From Candidatus Saccharimonadota bacterium (GTDB lineage Bacteria; Patescibacteriota; Saccharimonadia; Saccharimonadales; UBA7683): a DNA stretch of 6,576 bases. The DNA lies in NCBI GenBank assembly GCA_020427905.1, contig JAGQNU010000026.1:1-6576 (forward strand), given 5' to 3'. Positions 1 to 6,225 of the stretch are shown here, one piece after another. Each line of letters begins with the position of its first letter. The first letter of the stretch is position 1. The translations under genes were made by a program, and so were the position numbers. The notes under the pieces were generated by a model. The model was not told the origin of the DNA and searched no databases. It worked only from the letters and a program-made list of their open reading frames with translations.

Positions 1-18
1 CAAAAGCTAGTGTTTATT

Positions 19-27
19 TGCTATACT
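19..27 (+). promoter_or_regulatory. Probable extended -10 promoter, near-leaderless transcript
   Basis: TGC followed by TATACT (22-27) matches an extended -10 element with five of six hexamer bases. A transcript starting 6-7 bases downstream would begin at about 33-35, only 3-5 bases before the ATG at 38, so the mRNA would be effectively leaderless. No Shine-Dalgarno-like purine run precedes that ATG, which agrees with this. The -35 position lies at or beyond the window edge and cannot be judged. The alternative is that this is the end of an upstream gene in the same operon: one frame reads open from position 3 to a TAA at 30-32. Confidence 0.5.
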
Positions 28-37
28 CATAACAGAT

Positions 38-436
38 ATGGAACCAGAACCAATTTTACCGAATCCAAACACACAGATTCAGGGCGGCGCTACGCCCAAT
101 CAAGAGGCGGCTTCACTAGCTGGTGAGGTAGTCGACTCTGCTCCAGAGCGTAGCCAGAGTGCCCCACCACAGGCACAGTCAGTTCCGCAATTAGCTCCTC
201 AGGCTCAGCAACCAGTGGCTGCTGCACCTGTAAGCCCATCGGCCAGCACTCAGCTAACCAGTAGCCCAGCAATTGCAGACGACGTGGACGTCATCGAGAA
301 GGAATGGGTTGATAAAGCAAAAAAGATTGTCTCGACGACTAAAGACGATCCATATGAGCAGGAAAAGGAGGTAAGCAAGCTGCAGGCTGACTACCTCATG
401 AAGCGCTATGGTAAACAAATAAAGATTGTGGAGTAA
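38..436 (+). CDS. Small low-complexity protein with conserved-looking C-terminal helix, partner of downstream ATPase
   Basis: This is a 132-residue protein of unassigned function. Residues 1 to about 83 are rich in Pro, Gln, Ala and Ser and look disordered. Residues about 84-132 form a charged, helix-prone segment (IEKEWVDKAKKIV, then DDPYEQEKEVSKLQADYL and KRYGK). I recall very similar short segments in small proteins of CPR, especially Saccharibacterial, genomes close to type IV secretion ATPases, but have not verified this. It has no cysteine, no signal peptide and no membrane segment, so it is probably cytoplasmic. ATG 38 is the only reasonable start: an in-frame TAG lies at 8-10 and no other start codon intervenes. 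The stop is 5 bases before the GTG of the ATPase gene, and the ATPase ribosome binding site lies inside this gene's last codons, so the two are surely co-transcribed and probably coupled. A role as an adaptor or accessory factor of the ATPase is inference. Confidence 0.85.
   Translation: MEPEPILPNPNTQIQGGATPNQEAASLAGEVVDSAPERSQSAPPQAQSVPQLAPQAQQPVAAAPVSPSASTQLTSSPAIADDVDVIEKEWVDKAKKIVSTTKDDPYEQEKEVSKLQADYLMKRYGKQIKIVE
430..433 (+). promoter_or_regulatory. Ribosome binding site of the ATPase gene
   Basis: GGAG at 430-433 lies 8 bases before the GTG at 442 and overlaps the last codons of the preceding gene. It decides the GTG start, since no ATG lies nearby before residue 42 and the membrane segment begins right after the GTG. 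Confidence 0.75.
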
Positions 437-441
437 ACACG

Positions 442-3381
442 GTGGGTGTTGTATTTGTACTACTGCCGATACTTCTCATTTTTGTGATTGCCGGTTCTGT
501 CGGCTATTGGTACTACAGGAGAGTGCTCAGAGAGGCAAAAAACTACGAGCGTGGCCTCAAAATGGTGCCGTTACTTATACATTTACCTCCAGCTAGTGAT
601 GATATTACATCTGAGGGGCGTGATGCTCGTGATATTAACGAGGAGACGATTGCTAAAGCACAGATTCTGTATAACGTGCTAGCAAGTACGGCAACAAAAG
701 GATTTAAGAGTAACTTTTACGGCCAGCGGCATATCGCGTTCGAAATCATCGCAGATAAAGGCGTTGTAAATTATTACACAGCAGTACCAGTAGCTATGGT
801 GTCAGTGGTGCAGCAGGCTGTAACCAGTGCGTATCCAAACGCACACCTCGAGGAGGTTGAGGAGCACAATCTTTTTAGCAAGGTTGGTAGACTGGCGGGG
901 ACTATTGGTGGTGAGATGGTGCTTAAGGACGCGTTTGTGCAGCCGATTGCCACCTACCAGGAGTCTAAGAGTGATTCTATGCGCTCGATCTTAAATTCAC
1001 TTGCAAACTTGACCAAAGAGGACGGCGCAGGTATCCAGATTCTTATCAGACCAGCCAAAGCAAAATGGACGAAGCAGTCTTTGGCCGCAGCCAGTAAGAT
1101 CAAGAAGGATAAGGGAAAAAAGTCTGGTGTAGCATCCTTAAACCTTAAAGGGGTTGGAGAGGCTCTCTGGAAACCACCAGAAGTAGAAGAGGTCAAACCC
1201 GAGGACAAACAGCTCTCGAATCTTGAACAGGCTAAAGTTGACGCGATAGAGGAGAAGACACGATATCCGGGCTACGAGGTCTTGGTGCGTGTGGTAGCAT
1301 CATCAAACACCGCGGCGCGCTCACAAGCGATACTTGCAAATATCACCGCATCATTTTCGCTATTTGATTCACCCGGGAGAAATGGTTTCAAGTTTGTACC
1401 CGCAAAGGTTATCGATACCTTTGTGACGGCATTTATTTTTAGGTTCTTCCCACCAGAGATAAACTCTAATATTCTCAATAGTGTTGAGCTTGCTACAATA
1501 TTTCATTTCCCCGACCAAAAGAACACACCGACATCGCAATTACAGCGACAGGCGTCCAAACAGGTTGATGGACCAGCACTTATTCCAGATGACGGACTAC
1601 TTATCGGCTATAACGTATTCAGGGGTGTGAAGAAGCCAATACGCATGTCAGAGGGTGATCGAAGGCGCCACGCGTATATCATCGGTCAAACGGGTACAGG
1701 TAAGTCCATCTTTTTAAGAAACCTTGCACTCCAAGATATGGTCTCGGGTAGGGGTTTTGCATTCATTGATCCACACGGCGATGTCACCGATGAACTACTT
1801 GGTATGGTGCCGAAGGAGCGAGCCGAAGACATTATTTACTTTGCGCCTGGTGAAATGGACTTTCCAGTTGGGCTGAACCTGTTTGAATATGAGATGAAGG
1901 AACAACAGGACTTCCTGATCCAAGAGTCGATTAATATGTTGTATAAGTTGTATGATCCACAACGACAAGGTATTATCGGCCCACGGTATGAGCATTTGTT
2001 CAGAAATGCAGCCCTGACCGTTATGGCTGGCCCGGAGGGTGGCACTTTTGTTGATATACCAAAACTATTTAGCGATAAGGCTTACGTAAATCAGAAGCTG
2101 AAGTATGTAACTGACCAACCGGTACTCGACTTCTGGCTCAAGGAGATGCCAGGCTCAGAGCGCTCCAATGAGTTCGGTGAAGTTAAAAGCTGGTTTGTGA
2201 GTAAGTTTGGTGCGTTCTTGAATAACCAGATGATGCGCAATATTATTGGGCAGACAAAAAGCGGGTTCAATATCCGTGAGGTCATGGATGATGGCAAGAT
2301 ACTTCTCGTCAACTTGAGTAAGGGTAAAACAGGCGAACTTAACGCTAAGCTGCTTGGTATGATTTTTGTCATGAAATTTTACGCCGCAGCCATGGGTCGT
2401 GCCAATATACCGGAGGACCAGCGTCGTGACTTTACGGTCTATGTTGATGAGTTCCAAAACTTCTCGACAGAGACATTCTCAGACATCTTGTCTGAGGCGC
2501 GTAAATATCGTTTAAGTCTGATAGTGGCGAACCAGTTTGTTGGACAGCTTAGCGAAGAAATTCGAGATGCGGTATTTGGAAACGTTGGTACGGTGATTAG
2601 TTCTCGTACTGGTGCAAACGATGCTGATTTCTTAGTCAAGTACTTCTCACCAACGTTTGACACCGAGGACCTTACCAAAATGCCGAACTACAGTTGGGCA
2701 GTACAAATGTTGATCAACGGGACACCAACCCAACCGTTTAGCATGGATTCAACACCCCCTATGGGAGATCCGAATCACAAGCTCATGGAGGCTGTTAAGC
2801 GACTCTCGGCTGCCAAGTATGGTCGGCCAAAGGCGATAGTTGAAAAGGCAATCTTTGATAGACTTAAAACAATTGAACCACCTAAGCCAGCGTTTGGGCA
2901 AGGTTTGCCTCCGGGTGGTGCGCAGTTGCCGTCAGGATCTCAAGGTCAATTATCAGGTGGCCGGCAAGGTGTAGCCCCTTATCAGCAATCTCCAGCTACA
3001 AAGCCAGGCTCATCCTCGTTTCTTGATGACTGGTTAGCTAAACGTAAACAGACGATGGCGACGAAGCCAAACCTGCAATCTGTTCGCCCGCCCGCATTAC
3101 AAGCACAGCCTCAGTCGCCGCAACCGCCACGTCCTATGGCAGTACAGCCTCAACCGGTTGCCGCACCTCCGGTGGTGCCCCAGGGTTCCGCAATTTCACC
3201 AGAAGTTACTCTTCGTGGTAATGGCGGCGGTGCTACGCCTGCACCAGCCCCTAATCAGCAAGATGCAACGATCGATATCAATAATGCCATAGCTGGCAGC
3301 GATATAGCCTCAGGAGAGATAGCAATAGATAGACAGGGCTTCATTCACCACCCAAAAGACGAAGAAGAGGCCGAGACGTAG
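442..3381 (+). CDS. Membrane-tethered VirD4/TraG-like type IV secretion (HerA/FtsK-class) ATPase
   Basis: This 979-residue protein is a P-loop motor of the type IV secretion/conjugation coupling class. Residues 3-24 form one membrane helix followed by YYRR, so the rest should be cytoplasmic. Residues about 60-210 and 274-370 look like two alpha/beta subdomains joined by a Lys/Glu-rich linker (about 215-270), as in N-terminal regions of VirB4/TraG-like CPR proteins. The motor core spans about 390-800: Walker A GQTGTGKS (415-422), IDPHGD (442-447), a strand motif GKILLVNLSKGKTGELNAK (from about 617), Walker B VYVDEFQNF with D669 and E670, SEARKYR (684-690), ANQF with Q698, and SSRTG whose R722 is a candidate arginine finger. 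All expected ATPase residues are present. Residues about 814-953 are a Pro/Gln/Gly-rich disordered tail with one island, FLDDWLAKRKQ (from 860), and the protein ends with an ordered-looking segment, GEIAIDRQGFIHH (958-970). It has no cysteine. It could pump DNA or protein, or drive a pilus-like machine; the substrate cannot be told from sequence. Confidence 0.92.
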   Translation: MGVVFVLLPILLIFVIAGSVGYWYYRRVLREAKNYERGLKMVPLLIHLPPASDDITSEGRDARDINEETIAKAQILYNVLASTATKGFKSNFYGQRHIAFEIIADKGVVNYYTAVPVAMVSVVQQAVTSAYPNAHLEEVEEHNLFSKVGRLAGTIGGEMVLKDAFVQPIATYQESKSDSMRSILNSLANLTKEDGAGIQILIRPAKAKWTKQSLAAASKIKKDKGKKSGVASLNLKGVGEALWKPPEVEEVKPEDKQLSNLEQAKVDAIEEKTRYPGYEVLVRVVASSNTAARSQAILANITASFSLFDSPGRNGFKFVPAKVIDTFVTAFIFRFFPPEINSNILNSVELATIFHFPDQKNTPTSQLQRQASKQVDGPALIPDDGLLIGYNVFRGVKKPIRMSEGDRRRHAYIIGQTGTGKSIFLRNLALQDMVSGRGFAFIDPHGDVTDELLGMVPKERAEDIIYFAPGEMDFPVGLNLFEYEMKEQQDFLIQESINMLYKLYDPQRQGIIGPRYEHLFRNAALTVMAGPEGGTFVDIPKLFSDKAYVNQKLKYVTDQPVLDFWLKEMPGSERSNEFGEVKSWFVSKFGAFLNNQMMRNIIGQTKSGFNIREVMDDGKILLVNLSKGKTGELNAKLLGMIFVMKFYAAAMGRANIPEDQRRDFTVYVDEFQNFSTETFSDILSEARKYRLSLIVANQFVGQLSEEIRDAVFGNVGTVISSRTGANDADFLVKYFSPTFDTEDLTKMPNYSWAVQMLINGTPTQPFSMDSTPPMGDPNHKLMEAVKRLSAAKYGRPKAIVEKAIFDRLKTIEPPKPAFGQGLPPGGAQLPSGSQGQLSGGRQGVAPYQQSPATKPGSSSFLDDWLAKRKQTMATKPNLQSVRPPALQAQPQSPQPPRPMAVQPQPVAAPPVVPQGSAISPEVTLRGNGGGATPAPAPNQQDATIDINNAIAGSDIASGEIAIDRQGFIHHPKDEEEAET

Positions 3382-3392
3382 GTTAGGTAACC

Positions 3393-3434
3393 TAGTTGTT
3401 GGGATATGGCTCCTCTCCGCATCACACACAACTA
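3393..3434. terminator. Weak candidate bidirectional terminator between convergent genes
   Basis: TAGTTGT (3393-3399) and ACAACTA (3428-3434) are perfect 7-base inverted copies separated by 28 bases, placed in the short gap where the + strand ATPase unit and the - strand unit converge. A second small hairpin, TAGGTT-AGGT-AACCTA (3379-3394), overlaps the ATPase stop codon. Neither is GC-rich and neither is followed by a T-tract on either strand, so this is not a classic intrinsic terminator. The position is the main argument. Confidence 0.25.
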
Positions 3435-4001
3435 TCGGCGTGCCGAGAGTAGGGAGCGTATAGATTTATAGAACCACTCGGAAACGAGGCCAACGAGGAG
3501 GCCGACACCAAGTAGGAGCGGTAGCTCTGAGCCTGACAGGGCAAACCCGACACGCTTTGCCACGCCAAATACGAGCAGTAGGCCAATAAAGCCAGCGATA
3601 GTAGCGCCAAGCACTCCCGAAGGGCGCGCAACGGTTTTGCCAACAAACTCACTCGTCTTCTCAACTACTGGCTGGTGTATAACTTTACTAAAGGCGCGTT
3701 CGGACTTTGGGAGCTCTTTGCGTACGTGGTGCATGGTGGTGTTAAAGCTGTGACGCTTATCATCACGGGTTGTTGGGCTATCGTCTTGTGGTGTGTCCTC
3801 GGTCTCAGTGTTAGTAACTTCAGCTGCCAGTGGAGCAGTCTCCATTACCTCATGGCGGGCCTCGCGCTCAGCTGCGCCAGACTCGGATGACTTCTCGGCA
3901 GCACTCTCAATCCGCTCTTTGAGATGCTCTTTGTGCTCGTGGGCCTCCTTAGAGCTTAAACTGTTCTTAGACTCATGTTCTTGGGGTGCTAACTCACTCA
4001 C
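3432..4001 (-). CDS. Two-helix membrane protein with long charged N-terminus, function unknown
   Basis: This 189-residue protein belongs to no family I can name. Residues 1 to about 105 are highly polar, rich in Glu, Lys, Ser and His (AHEHKEHLKERIE at 20-32), and probably disordered with some helix. Residues about 105-127 form an amphipathic stretch (VVEKTSEFVGKTVARPSG). Two hydrophobic helices follow at about 128-147 and 160-177, both with small-residue spacing (GATIAGFIG; GVGLLVG) that suits helix packing, and a basic end SLLSARR. A simple hairpin topology with both termini in the cytoplasm fits the positive charges. The GTG start (4001-3999) overlaps the TGA of the surface protein gene as GTGA, with GGAG 7 bases upstream, so translation is probably coupled. 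The coupling suggests a role linked to the surface protein or its export, but that is inference. It has no cysteine and no enzymatic motif. Confidence 0.85.
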   Translation of the reverse strand: MSELAPQEHESKNSLSSKEAHEHKEHLKERIESAAEKSSESGAAEREARHEVMETAPLAAEVTNTETEDTPQDDSPTTRDDKRHSFNTTMHHVRKELPKSERAFSKVIHQPVVEKTSEFVGKTVARPSGVLGATIAGFIGLLLVFGVAKRVGFALSGSELPLLLGVGLLVGLVSEWFYKSIRSLLSARR

Positions 4002-6088
4002 AGCGCGACTCCATGATTAAACTGTTGCTTTACAAGGCCGAGCTCTTTAACCATCAGCCGACTTCTGAAGTAGAAGTAGCTAGCGACAAATAAGAGCAGG
4101 GTACTGATAGCAATGTTTGTGCCAAGACCGGTGCTTGGGAGCGACGTAACGGTGCGCTCGATAGCCTTAGTCGGTGTTTGTGGTAAGTCAATTTGCACTG
4201 TATCGCCGTAGATATTTACGAGCTTAAGGTCGTTAGAGAGTGGGTCGGACGTTGAAGCTGGTGTTGATGGGATGGTACTCTTAATCTTTACAAGGATTGT
4301 CCGGTTGACTGTCTCATTTGGTGCAATATCAACCGGTTGCCAGGTAAGCATTTTTACAGGATTCTCAGTAAAGGTAGCGCCGCTGGCATCGATAATATCG
4401 GCATACTCGAGGACATCTTCGATGTTCTCCTCAATAACGAAACCCTGCCGAGCAAGTTTTGACCGGTTTGTCACAGAGAGGGTGTACTCGATGGTATCCC
4501 CAGGGTTGGCGGTGGTACCGTTGGCGTTCTGGATTTGCTGAGTGATGTTGCGAGCTTTTTTGTGGAGGTCAAGACAGGAGTCATCAATGTTGTCCTCATC
4601 ACAGGGCTTGCATTCCGGGCTGTTGGCCGGCAGATGCTCTTTCCCAGGTATAGGGCATGGTGGCTGACACTCTGGGCTATCCTTTGGCAAGGCAGGGTTG
4701 GTGGGGCAGATCTCTGTTACTACAACCGTCTCATCGTCACAAGCACCTGATGTAGTATCCGTACCGGTAGAGAGGATACAGACCGTGTTTTTAACATCAC
4801 CAGCAGTGTTTTTTATAACTCTGGCGCGAAGTGTTGCACTAATCGAGGCACCTTTTTTGAGGGAGAATATATTGCTCACATAATCGCGCGGGTTACTGAC
4901 TGCCGTAAATTCTGAAGCGCCCGGCTCTTTCACCTGTATAAATTCAAGCTCATCTGGTGCTAGGTCTCTGATCACTGCCTTTGGCAAGTCAACATCACCA
5001 ACGTTCTTTGCAGTTATTGTGTAGTCAAACTCATCGTCGATACGCAGATCCTTCTTGCTGGCTGTCTTCTCAATCTGAAGGCCAGGGTTTGTTTTGCAGG
5101 TAGGGTCAGACTTGGGTAGATTCTCTTTGCCGGGGATAGGGCACCCAGCCGGAAGTGTAACGGGAGCGGTGTCACAGTTGTTATAAACGTTAATATCAAA
5201 GAAGTCTACACATGCCTGATTAGTTAACGTCACTGGCCCCCAACGGTTAGCTCGAGCGTTGATACGATACGTAAAGCTTTGACCAGGAGCTACGTCGAAC
5301 CGCTTGTGCGTCTCCCATCGACGGGCTGATTTAATTGGGTCACTGCCGAGACCTTCGTTAAGGAGGTCTATACCAGCCGGAGCGTTGTCGTATACCAGCA
5401 CATTCTTTGCTGTGCCGTCACCGATGTTCTTTACTTTAAGAGTAAATGTAACCTTCTCGCCCTTTTGAGCGGTAGTCTTGTTTACGCTTTTCTCAAGTTT
5501 CATGTCAGGCTTTGGCGTCTTTGTGGGCTTGCTCTCTTTCGTGACGATGTTCCCGCACTCAGTCAGTATCCAACGTGTACCTTGAGCTGTCTCGACTCTC
5601 AAAGCTTGCCAGCTGCGGTTAAGCGCCCAGCCGTGAAGAGTGCGTGCCCAGACCGTCGGGCCACCAGGTATCTTTCGGCTTACTTCACCACCATAACCAC
5701 GGGGTGCACGTCCAATTGACCAGTAGTTGTTGGCCTGTGATGAGTAGATATTCTCATAGCGGGCAGAGGCAAGGTTACTTGATGTTATCCCGTATGCGTT
5801 AAATATTGCCTGAATATCACAACGGTTACGGGTGTCACAGCCGCGGTTGTATACCCGTTGAATCTCTGCCTTGTTACCACCACCAAAGACAATATCGTTA
5901 TTACTGGCTGCAAGCGTTGCTTGCGCTGGACTTAAAAAGGTGATCGATTGTACGATTAATGCGAGTGCAGTAAAGATTAAACCGAATTTACGTGTAAACT
6001 GTTCTTTTTTTAGGCGCTTAGAATAAAACCCAATTTGATTTATGAGCGACGGACTAAATGGAAGATTCGACACAAGTTTACGAAACAT
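3998..6088 (-). CDS. LPXTG-anchored DUF11-repeat surface protein of Saccharibacterial type
   Basis: This 696-residue exported protein probably forms a cell-surface stalk or adhesin. Residues 1-34 are an unusually long polar lead (LPFSPSLINQIGFYSKRLKK) before a hydrophobic segment at about 35-53; cleavage could follow AQA57 or LAA61. Residues 62-185 form an uncharacterised domain with C84, C90, C178 and five Trp (123, 147, 154, 160, 173), with the segment CDIQAIFNAYGITSSNLA. Three DUF11-like beta-sandwich repeats follow at about 195-313, 335-458 and 506-636, each with the usual pattern of a lysine-rich first strand, 'xPGDxxxYTLxVxN' and a later 'ApnExvxxxxxxRV' strand. Cys-Pro linkers join them (316-331, 461-474, 478-493). 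The end has LPSTG (650-654), a helix at 659-674, then a 22-residue tail with R675, R677, K681 and K687: a sortase signal with a longer tail than usual. Fifteen cysteines, all after the signal, suggest disulfides. The start ATG has only a weak AGTGA-like site in a very A-rich leader. It overlaps the next gene by 4 bases. Ligand unknown. Confidence 0.93.
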   Translation of the reverse strand: MFRKLVSNLPFSPSLINQIGFYSKRLKKEQFTRKFGLIFTALALIVQSITFLSPAQATLAASNNDIVFGGGNKAEIQRVYNRGCDTRNRCDIQAIFNAYGITSSNLASARYENIYSSQANNYWSIGRAPRGYGGEVSRKIPGGPTVWARTLHGWALNRSWQALRVETAQGTRWILTECGNIVTKESKPTKTPKPDMKLEKSVNKTTAQKGEKVTFTLKVKNIGDGTAKNVLVYDNAPAGIDLLNEGLGSDPIKSARRWETHKRFDVAPGQSFTYRINARANRWGPVTLTNQACVDFFDINVYNNCDTAPVTLPAGCPIPGKENLPKSDPTCKTNPGLQIEKTASKKDLRIDDEFDYTITAKNVGDVDLPKAVIRDLAPDELEFIQVKEPGASEFTAVSNPRDYVSNIFSLKKGASISATLRARVIKNTAGDVKNTVCILSTGTDTTSGACDDETVVVTEICPTNPALPKDSPECQPPCPIPGKEHLPANSPECKPCDEDNIDDSCLDLHKKARNITQQIQNANGTTANPGDTIEYTLSVTNRSKLARQGFVIEENIEDVLEYADIIDASGATFTENPVKMLTWQPVDIAPNETVNRTILVKIKSTIPSTPASTSDPLSNDLKLVNIYGDTVQIDLPQTPTKAIERTVTSLPSTGLGTNIAISTLLLFVASYFYFRSRLMVKELGLVKQQFNHGVAL
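4009..4012 (-). promoter_or_regulatory. Ribosome binding site of the two-helix membrane protein
   Basis: On the - strand GGAG (4012-4009) lies 7 bases before the GTG at 4001. It sits inside the last codons of the surface protein gene and supports the GTGA overlap start. Confidence 0.75.
4127..4141 (-). other. LPSTG sortase recognition motif
   Basis: Codons for L650-P651-S652-T653-G654 of the surface protein, four residues before a 16-residue hydrophobic helix and then Arg residues. This is the order of a cell-wall sorting signal: motif, helix, positive tail. A class-type sortase is needed for it to work and is not encoded in this window. Confidence 0.75.
4610..4708 (-). repeat. Two tandem Cys-Pro linker repeats
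   Basis: Residues 461-474 (CPTNPALPKDSPEC) and 478-493 (CPIPGKEHLPANSPEC) of the surface protein, separated by QPP, form a tandem between the second and third DUF11 domains. Both start with CP, have a central LP and end with SPEC. C496 and C505 follow closely, making this a cysteine-dense hinge. Confidence 0.8.
5096..5143 (-). repeat. Single Cys-Pro linker repeat
   Basis: Residues 316-331 (CPIPGKENLPKSDPTC) between the first and second DUF11 domains. It shares CPIPGKE-x-LP with the copy at 4610-4657, so the linker and domain probably duplicated together. Confidence 0.8.
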
Positions 6089-6094
6089 GTTTTT

Positions 6095-6099
6095 TCACT
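6095..6099 (-). promoter_or_regulatory. Weak ribosome binding site in an A-rich leader of the surface protein gene
   Basis: On the - strand the leader is almost all A, with AGTGA 6 bases before the ATG at 6088. It matches only the edge of the anti-Shine-Dalgarno complement (GGTGA). Initiation may depend on the unstructured A-rich leader instead. I could not place a convincing promoter for this gene in 6100-6200. Confidence 0.35.
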
Positions 6100-6120
6100 T
6101 TTTTATTTTGTATGTACATT

Positions 6121-6158
6121 ACTTCTGGATACCATTGAAGCATAAGCAAAACAGAAGT
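6121..6158. repeat. Inverted repeat in the divergent intergenic region
   Basis: ACTTCTG (6121-6127) and CAGAAGT (6152-6158) are perfect 7-base inverted copies, 24 bases apart. They lie between the surface protein gene and the gyrB -35 element, in the only long non-coding stretch of the window (6089-6236, 148 bases). It could be a split operator for a dimeric regulator, or a long-loop hairpin in the leader of the surface protein mRNA. A 7-base match can also arise by chance. Confidence 0.35.
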
Positions 6159-6166
6159 GCAAGTAG

Positions 6167-6195
6167 TTGAATACATTTTTTAGAGTTGGTATAAT
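6167..6195 (+). promoter_or_regulatory. gyrB promoter (-35 TTGAAT, extended -10 TGGTATAAT)
   Basis: TTGAAT at 6167-6172 (TTGA core) is followed by a 17-base spacer and a perfect TATAAT at 6190-6195, with the TG of an extended -10 at 6187-6188. Transcription would begin near 6202, giving a leader of about 35 bases that carries the ribosome binding site. This is the best housekeeping sigma promoter in the window. Confidence 0.85.
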
Positions 6196-6225
6196 TAGAC
6201 GACCTATTTGATAAAAGTGTGGGAG

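Noticed and set aside
2155..2457. Open frame of 100 codons on the - strand inside the ATPase gene
   Set aside because: It lies wholly antisense to the conserved motor domain, has no ribosome binding site I can see and no recognisable motif. The other short antisense frames between 954 and 2678 were rejected for the same reason.
3379..3394. Hairpin TAGGTT-AGGT-AACCTA as an intrinsic terminator
   Set aside because: The stem is AT-rich, overlaps the stop codon and has no T-run after it. It is mentioned only as part of the weak convergent-terminator candidate.
3998..4000. UGA recoded as glycine or tryptophan, as in some CPR lineages
   Set aside because: TGA here ends the surface protein exactly at a GTGA junction with the next gene, and no in-frame TGA interrupts any of the recognised proteins.
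3675..4020. Open + strand frames at 3675-3890 and 3793-4020
   Set aside because: They are antisense to the 189-residue membrane protein, whose start, Shine-Dalgarno and overlap are all sound; the translated products show only reverse-strand composition.
6100..6160. A - strand promoter for the surface protein gene, for example TTCAAT with 17 bases to TACATA
   Set aside because: The -10 matches only half of the consensus and no alternative is better, so no promoter is called.
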